Assembly (NCBI GenBank): GCA_964650845.1
Contig: CAZYXR010000055.1
Coordinates: 1-21,604, forward strand
Source of the DNA: UBA7692 sp964650845
GTDB taxonomy: Bacteria > Bacteroidota > Bacteroidia > Chitinophagales > LD1
Direction of reading: 5' to 3'
Length of the DNA stretch: 21,604 bases
Under the pieces are notes generated by a model that ran no database searches, was not told the DNA's origin, and saw nothing but the letters and a program-made list of their open reading frames with translations. Positions 16,175-21,604 of this stretch are shown one piece after another (position 1 is the first letter of the stretch; each line of letters starts with the position of its first letter). The position numbers and the translations under genes were made by a program.

Positions 16175-19100
16175 TTATCTAAGTATTGTAAGTGAGCCTT
16201 TCAAGTTGGTGTTGATGTGATTATCAATAAACACCAATTTTACTGCATACACATATACTCCGGCATCAATAGTTTTTCCATTTGCAAATCCATCCCATTT
16301 AAAATAGGGGTCTGAAGTTTCATATACTTTTTCGCCCCATCGGTTAAAAACCTTCACTTCAAAATCTTTTATCGCTTTCAAATTTCCATAAATACTCCAA
16401 AAGTCATTTCCACCATCATTATTTGGCGAAAAGGCATTGGGTACATACACATCATAGTTTGGAACTACGGTCAATTCAACAAGCGTTGTGCCTACGCAAC
16501 CACTTTGTGTTGTTGCAGAAACTTCATAAGTGATAGAATTGATGCCTGAATAAATTGGATTATAACAATCGCTGCAACTTAAGCCTGTTGAAGGTTTCCA
16601 ATTATAAGAAACTGTACCAACTTGATTAGTTGAGGCATCCATTTGCAACGACTCACCAAGATTAACTGTGGCAGGTGCCGGAGATACATTGATAATTACC
16701 GAATCGGGTTGCACAACCACAGCAACGGCTGTGCTTGAACATCCATTTGCATCGGTGATGGATACTGTATAGTTTCCTTCTATTAAATTTGAAACAATGC
16801 CTGAGTTATTACTCACACCATTTGAAAATGCAAAAGCGTATGAAGGTGTTCCTCCACTTGCTACAACCATAACCGAACCATCATTTTTTCCAAAGCACGA
16901 CACATCCGAAGCGGTTGCCACTGCACTAACATCAGTTGGTCCGGTTACTTGAATAGAAGTTGAGGTAGTACAAGAATTTTGGTCGGTAGCGGTAATGGAG
17001 TAATTGCCTTGAGCAAGGGCGGTGAAGTTCCCTGTGGCAGAATTATAGGTATTACTGCCATCCGATGCTACATAAACATAACCAGGCATACTGCCAGAGG
17101 CGGTGGCGGCAATGCTTCCGGTGGCTCCTACAAAACAAAGTGTAGGCGCAGAAATAGCCGAAAGTAAAAGTTGTGTCGGTTCGGCCACGGTAACATTTTG
17201 CACAACTGTGCAAGCATTTCCATCGGTAACTGTAATACTGTATGTGTTGGCCAATAACGAATCGGCACTGCTTGTACTACTAACATTCGGCAGCCATGAA
17301 TAAGAATAATTGGGCGCACCTGTACCTCCTGTTGCAGATAATGAAATTTGCCCATTGTTTCCGCCAAAACAGTTTACATCCGTATGGGTTTCTTGAACAA
17401 GAATTTGCAATGGTTGATTTATTGTAAATGTTGCTGTTTGATTGCATTGATTGGCATCGGTTGCAGATACAGTATAATTGCCTGCTGGTGGGGTTACCGT
17501 TGGGGAACTACCTCCTCCACTCCAAGTAAAAGTATAAGGCGGTGTACCACCAGCAGGGTTTGCCGTAGCGGAACCATTGCCACCAAAGCAAGTGGCATCG
17601 GTAGCTGCAACGCTCAATGGTATTGCTGTAGGTTCAGTAACAGTGGTAGCAATAGTTTGTGTGCATTGATTGTTATCTGTTACAACTACCGAATAACTCC
17701 CCGCAACAATATTTGCACGATTTTGAAATGTTGCACCATCATTCCATAAGAAAAAATAAGGCGATGTACCTCCAACAACTGTTACGTCTATTGAGCCAGA
17801 AGCATTGCCATTACAAATAGCATCATTGTGCGTTTCTGAAACTGTAAGTGCAGCAGGTTCGGTAATAATTTCTGTAAGCATTACCGCACAACCATTAGCA
17901 TCAGTTAAATTTCCAGTATAAGTATTAGGTGCAAGATTGGGAACGGTTGTAGTTCCGGCAGGAACAGGATTTGCTAAAAACGAATAAGGAGATATACCAC
18001 CGTTAACAATCAAAGTAATAGTACCATTATTCAAACCATTACAGGTAACATTAGTATGAGAAGATATTGCAGAAAGTAATGAAGGTTCAGCAACAGTAGC
18101 ACTCAATAATGCGGTACAACCATTGTTATCTGTAACAGTTAGCATAAAATTTCCGGCAGCAATTGAAGTTCTGTCTTCATTGGCACTACCGTCATTCCAC
18201 AGAAAAGAAAAAGGAGCAATACCGCCAGACACAGTTGCATCAATCGCTCCGGTGTTATCACCATAACATAAAACATTTGTATGAGTTTCAGCAACAGTTA
18301 ATAATGTGGCTTCGCTAATTGTTACTGTTATACTTGCAGTGCAACTGTTAGCATCGGTACATGTTAATGAAAACACTCCCGCTGGAATATTGCTGATATC
18401 TTCCAAAGTTGAGGCGTTACTCCATACAAAAGTAAAAGGTGCTGTTCCTCCTGAAACCGCAACATCAATCGAACCTGTGCTATTTCCATTACACAATACA
18501 TCAACATGAGTTTCCGACAAACTTAATAATGTTGGTTCGGCTACCGTTTCTGCCACTGCAAAAGTACATCCATTAGCATCGGTAATATTGCCAGCATAAG
18601 TGTTTGGTGCAAGGTTGGGTATTGTAACAATACCAGCAGGCAATGGATTACTAAGAAAAGTATAAGGCTGTGTACCTCCGCTTGTATTCACGGTTATAGT
18701 TCCATTATTTAAACCATTGCAAGTAACATCTGTGCGAGAAGTAACTGCCGATAATGCTGCCGTAGGTTCTGTGAGGGTAACACTGTCTATGTTTTGACAA
18801 TTCATATTGTCGCTGATTGTAACGATATACTTTCCAGCGGTAAGTGATGCAGGGTTAGCACCAGTTGCAGACGCAGGATTCCACAAATAAGAATACGCAG
18901 GTGTACCACCATTAGCACTAACGTTGATACTTCCTGTGTTGCCACCAAAACAATTAATGTTTTGCGAAGTAATTGTGTATGTAAACGCTGCTGGTTCGTT
19001 GATGGTTGCTGAACCGGTAACAGTACAGTTGTTGTTGTCGGTTACGGTTAGCAAATAAGTTCCCGCAACCAAATCTAAATTGTTTTGCGCTGGAGAAATG

Positions 19101-21075
19101 TTATCCCAATAATAAGTATATGGCGCTGTTCCACCTGTAACATTTGCACTCGCCTGCCCTTTACCACCTTGAAAACAACTATCGTTTATTGTAGAAACAT
19201 TAACAGCGAGCGCTGGGGGAGCCGTTACATTGCCCGAGGCAGTACCTGTGCAACCATTGTTGTCGGTTACAGTTACAGAAATTGCACCGGCATTTAAACT
19301 GCTTGCCACAGCATTATTAGGCTGGCCGCCACTCCAAACATAACCAAAGGGCGACACTCCTCCGGTTGGCACCGAGGCAATGGCTTGCCCATCGTTTGCA
19401 CCTGCACAAGATGTATTGAGTGTATTTAACGAAACTACCATTGCAGCTGCAGGCTGTGTAATAGTAACACTTCCTGTAAAGGCATGAGCAGGGTTATTGT
19501 CGCTAAAGTTATATGTGTAAGTTCCGGCAGCAAGATTTGAAGCAGTAGCACCAGTTTGCCCTCCCGGATTCCATGTAATAACTGGCGTTCCCGTGGCACC
19601 TGTTACATTCAATGTTGCAGAACCTGTGCTTGCCCCAAAACAATTTACATCCACTTTTGAAATACTGGATGTAACACCACAAGGCAATGCGCCAATTGTA
19701 ACACTGTATTGCTGCAAAGATGAACAGCCATTGGCATCGTGAAAGTCGGGAATTCTTGTGCCGGGAGCAAGACCGGTTACCGTAGTACCTACAAAGCCTC
19801 CACCCCAATCTACTTGTGTATAAGCAGGCGTTCCACCCGACAATACAATGCTAGCAGTACCATTACTTAACCCACAATTGGCATCTGTTTTACTTACAGT
19901 TGCGGTAAGTGCTGTGGGTTGGGTTAATGTATATTGACCATTTGCGGTACATACACCATCGGTAACTGTAACTGTATATGTGCCGGCACCTTGCCCAATG
20001 GCGGTTTGGGTAGTTTGCCCGGTACTCCATTGATACGAAAAACCGCCATATCCGGCCGATACGCCAAANNNNNNNNNNGTGTAACAGATAAACTTCCATT
20101 GGTACCACCATTGCAGGGTGGAGGTGTAAGTGTGGGTGCTAAAGTAATAGGCGCTGCAATGGTTACAGGGCGCGTATAAACTTTTGTGCATCCACTAACA
20201 TCTGTAATGGTTAATGTAACCGGATAGGTGCCATTACCTGGATAAGTGTGTGAAGGATTTTGTTGAGTGGAAGTTCCACCATCGCCAAAGGTCCAAGCCC
20301 AAGACTGAATGGTACCAACATTACTTGTAGAAACATCAGTAAACTGCATAGTGTTTACACACGATTGATAATTTACCCCTGCTACCCAACTTGAAATACT
20401 TTCAATACAAACTCTTTGTTCATTTGTGCCACCTCCAGTAGCAGCAGTCCACCCCCAGTTTACAATTGGGTTGCCGCCAAAATAGGTATTCACAATATTC
20501 GGAATCATTGTACTCAACCTTAAATTACCATCTAAATAAACCGAGTATGTATTGCTGTTTACATCCCATACAATACGCACTGTATGGCTTTGGCAATCAT
20601 CTATTGCACTTCCGTTTGGATTGGCAGAAACCGGTCCTGAAACATTATGACTGTACAGCCCTCCTGAATTAAAGCCGATATGGTGTTGAGATGGATCTCC
20701 GGCATTTCCATTCTGGTAAGTATCAAATTCCACAGCAAACGAAAATGGCTGATTAGTGCCTGCATATCCCAAGCCCTCGCCTGTATTACCTAAACCATTG
20801 GGGTTTGAAGTAAGCGCAAACATCAAACCATCGGCTCCTCCCCCATTGTTGCAACCAAAAAAAACAGAGAAAGTATAATCAAAAGAGTTGTTGAGATTTA
20901 TGGTTTTGTTTTGAAAAATTGCTCCGGCTTGATTTTCTGCATTAGGCGTAATTCTATAACAATCGCAGCCACTAAATGCAGTTGCAGAGCCGAGTATGGT
21001 GTAATTTTGCGCAATAACACAGCATGAAAAAACTGTAAGGGCAAGCGTATTTAATAAGCGTAATTTTTTCAGCAT
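16175..21075 (-). CDS. Giant T9SS-sorted surface protein: lectin-like domain, PKD, SprB repeats (short assembly gap)
   Basis: About 1633 aa, likely a cell-surface adhesin related in build to SprB of gliding Bacteroidota. From the ATG at 21075: signal peptide MLKKLRLLNTLALTVFSCCVIAQ; L-type lectin-like domain (about 24-235) with GGADGLMFAL (D82) and VEFDTYQN (E116, D118) as probable metal/sugar site; PKD domain (about 237-308) with WTFGDG (261-266); about 15 SprB-like repeats of 73-80 aa; an Ig-like segment. The last 95 residues (NAFSPNNDGGNDFW, VFNRWGEKVYET, DAGVYVYAVKL) are a T9SS type B/gliding-associated sorting domain. Ten N at 20069-20078 lie in repeat 1, and the frames either side disagree, so the true missing length must leave remainder 2 on division by 3. 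Apart from this artefact the frame is open throughout. The ligand is unknown. A gliding role is inference; secretion or adhesion alone is possible. Confidence 0.9.
16706..20145 (-). repeat. Array of about 15 SprB-like repeats
   Basis: Units average about 76 aa (about 228 bp). Each has a start like ETHTDVxCxGxNxGSI, then SGGTxPYxFLW, then AGxYxVTVTDxNxC and a closing TEP or TQP. Nearly every unit has one Cys after its first strand and one Cys near its end, so an intra-repeat disulphide is possible. DNA identity between units is modest, so the array is old rather than freshly amplified. Units 7 (near 18540-18765) and 10 (near 17860-18085) form a distinct subtype (see findings). Confidence 0.9.
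20069..20078. other. Assembly gap (10 N) in the first SprB repeat
   Basis: Ten N interrupt the giant surface-protein gene. The preceding codons read GSLSVT and the following ones FGVSAGYGGFSYQWS, both clearly SprB-like, but in different frames. Together with one leftover base before the gap, ten unknown bases give eleven, which is not a multiple of three. The gap size is a placeholder; as few as two bases may be missing. Confidence 0.95.
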
Positions 21076-21130
21076 GTCAGTCTTATTTACTTATCAGAGA
21101 CTTAAATATACATTTTACAGTTGTATTGAG

Positions 21131-21149
21131 AATCAACAGCCTGTTGATT
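21131..21149. repeat. 19-bp inverted repeat upstream of the surface-protein gene
   Basis: AATCAACAG, C, CTGTTGATT: perfect nine-base arms around one base, 56-74 bp before the ATG at 21075. There is no T-run, so a protein-binding site is more likely than a terminator. Nothing in the sequence identifies the protein. Confidence 0.45.
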
Positions 21150-21234
21150 GCCCAACAAGCCTTAAAAGACAATCAAGCACAACACATCAAAACACATAGC
21201 ATACATTTTTCATACAAATAAAATTTCATCAAAA

Positions 21235-21264
21235 TTTGCACTATCAAAAACTTCATTATCATTG
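21235..21264 (+). promoter_or_regulatory. Candidate Bacteroidota promoter for rho
   Basis: TTTG (21235-21238) and TATCATTG (21257-21264) are separated by 18 bp. The first is an exact -33 element and the second matches seven of eight positions of TAnnTTTG. It would give a leader of about 130 bases before the rho ATG, long enough for attenuation control, which is known for rho in other bacteria. The evidence is motif-only. Confidence 0.3.
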
Positions 21265-21399
21265 CAACAGATTCAACATCTCTACGGGAAAAGATTTACC
21301 CGCGTTCAGCAAAAATTTATGGATTCGTAAGTCTGCAAGGAAAACCTTTTCCAACAATAAAATTTTAATGCTTTTTTTTCTAACTAAACAATACTATTC

Positions 21400-21604
21400 A
21401 TGTACGACATTCTTCAATTGAATGACATGATTCTGCCTGAACTTATAGAAGTAGCAGAAAAACTGAAAATCAAAAATTCAGACAAACTTGAAAAACAGGA
21501 TTTGATTCTTAAAATCATTGACATTCAAGCCGCAAGCCCGGAAACATCTGCTGAAAATCCTTCAGTAAAAAGCGATGCAGAAGACAAACCTAAGCGCACA
21601 CGAG
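21400..21604 (+). CDS. rho: Transcription termination factor Rho, N-terminal fragment
   Basis: The RNA-dependent ATPase/helicase that ends transcription. Only 68 codons are in the window. They match the Rho N-terminal helical domain of Bacteroidota: MYDILQLNDMILPELIEVAEKLKI, then LEKQDLILKIIDIQ. They are followed by a hydrophilic stretch (about 46-68) that begins the basic, disordered insert typical of this phylum's Rho. The RNA-binding and ATPase domains lie beyond the right edge. The start is the ATG at 21400, directly before the conserved YDILQLN. Confidence 0.9.
   Translation, partial: MYDILQLNDMILPELIEVAEKLKIKNSDKLEKQDLILKIIDIQAASPETSAENPSVKSDAEDKPKRTR

Larger units (their letters stand above)
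21076..21399. promoter_or_regulatory. 324-bp divergent region between the surface-protein gene and rho
   Basis: No gene is supported here. It holds a 19-bp dyad at 21131-21149, a small hairpin GGAAAA-CC-TTTTCC at 21339-21352, and a candidate promoter for rho (TTTG at 21235-21238, 18 bp, TATCATTG at 21257-21264). AT content is high throughout. I find no TAnnTTTG element directed toward the surface-protein gene. Confidence 0.4.

Noticed and set aside
16706..20145. A CRISPR array or DNA satellite, from the regular spacing of about 228 bp
   Set aside because: The repetition is at protein level with diverged DNA, within one open frame.
16175..20191. Two separate overlapping surface-protein genes on the minus strand
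   Set aside because: Both open frames cross the 10-N run and turn into nonsense just past it; domains continue across the gap, so it is one gene.
21236..21421. A 61-codon open frame before rho on the plus strand
   Set aside because: It overlaps the clear rho start in another frame and encodes no recognisable protein.

Overview
The window looks like a contig from a Bacteroidota genome, most likely assembled from a metagenome because it holds two runs of N. The evidence for Bacteroidota is: moderately low GC; no recognisable Shine-Dalgarno sequences; a C-terminal type IX secretion (T9SS) type B sorting domain on a giant SprB-repeat protein; a T9SS type A-like tail on an M28 peptidase; a DUF4412-like secreted protein; and a Bacteroidota-type Rho N-terminus. 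I cannot assign a genus.

Layout. 1-1687 (minus): a soluble PAS histidine kinase, followed 5 bp later by rnhB (RNase HII), which runs off the left edge. 1892-3492 (plus): an acyl-CoA dehydrogenase interrupted by 62 N and fused in frame to a C-terminal SCP-2 domain, closed by a strong terminator. 3831-7359 (plus): an NtrC-type response regulator, then two exported proteins, one carrying a glycine-rich module like those of phage tail tips. 7404-8972 (minus): a secreted M28 metallopeptidase that converges on the previous group. 8973-9431: a 459-bp divergent region with a cluster of DnaA-box-like sequences. 9432-12824 (plus): nrdJ, the B12-dependent class II ribonucleotide reductase, with a terminator shared with the convergent minus-strand MFS transporter gene (12914-14137). 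Upstream of the MFS gene, on the same strand, is an exported protein of unknown role (14190-14909). 15109-16134 (plus): mreB without mreC after it. 16175-21075 (minus): a giant surface protein made of a signal peptide, L-type lectin-like domain, PKD domain, about 15 SprB-like repeats and a T9SS type B signal, with a 10-N gap in the first repeat. 21400-21604 (plus): the start of rho.

How the genes fit together. Most of the window is housekeeping (rnhB, nrdJ, mreB, rho, fatty acyl-CoA oxidation) mixed with surface and secreted proteins that would depend on Sec and T9SS. The kinase and the response regulator are about 2 kb apart on opposite strands. They could be partners, but the sequence does not show this. 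I see no RNA genes, insertion sequences, CRISPR arrays or obvious defence system. The items most worth a second look are the dehydrogenase-SCP2 fusion with its intergenic-like linker, the phage-tail-like module on a secreted protein, the DnaA-box cluster before nrdJ, the perfect dyad before the response regulator, and the duplicated block inside the SprB repeats.
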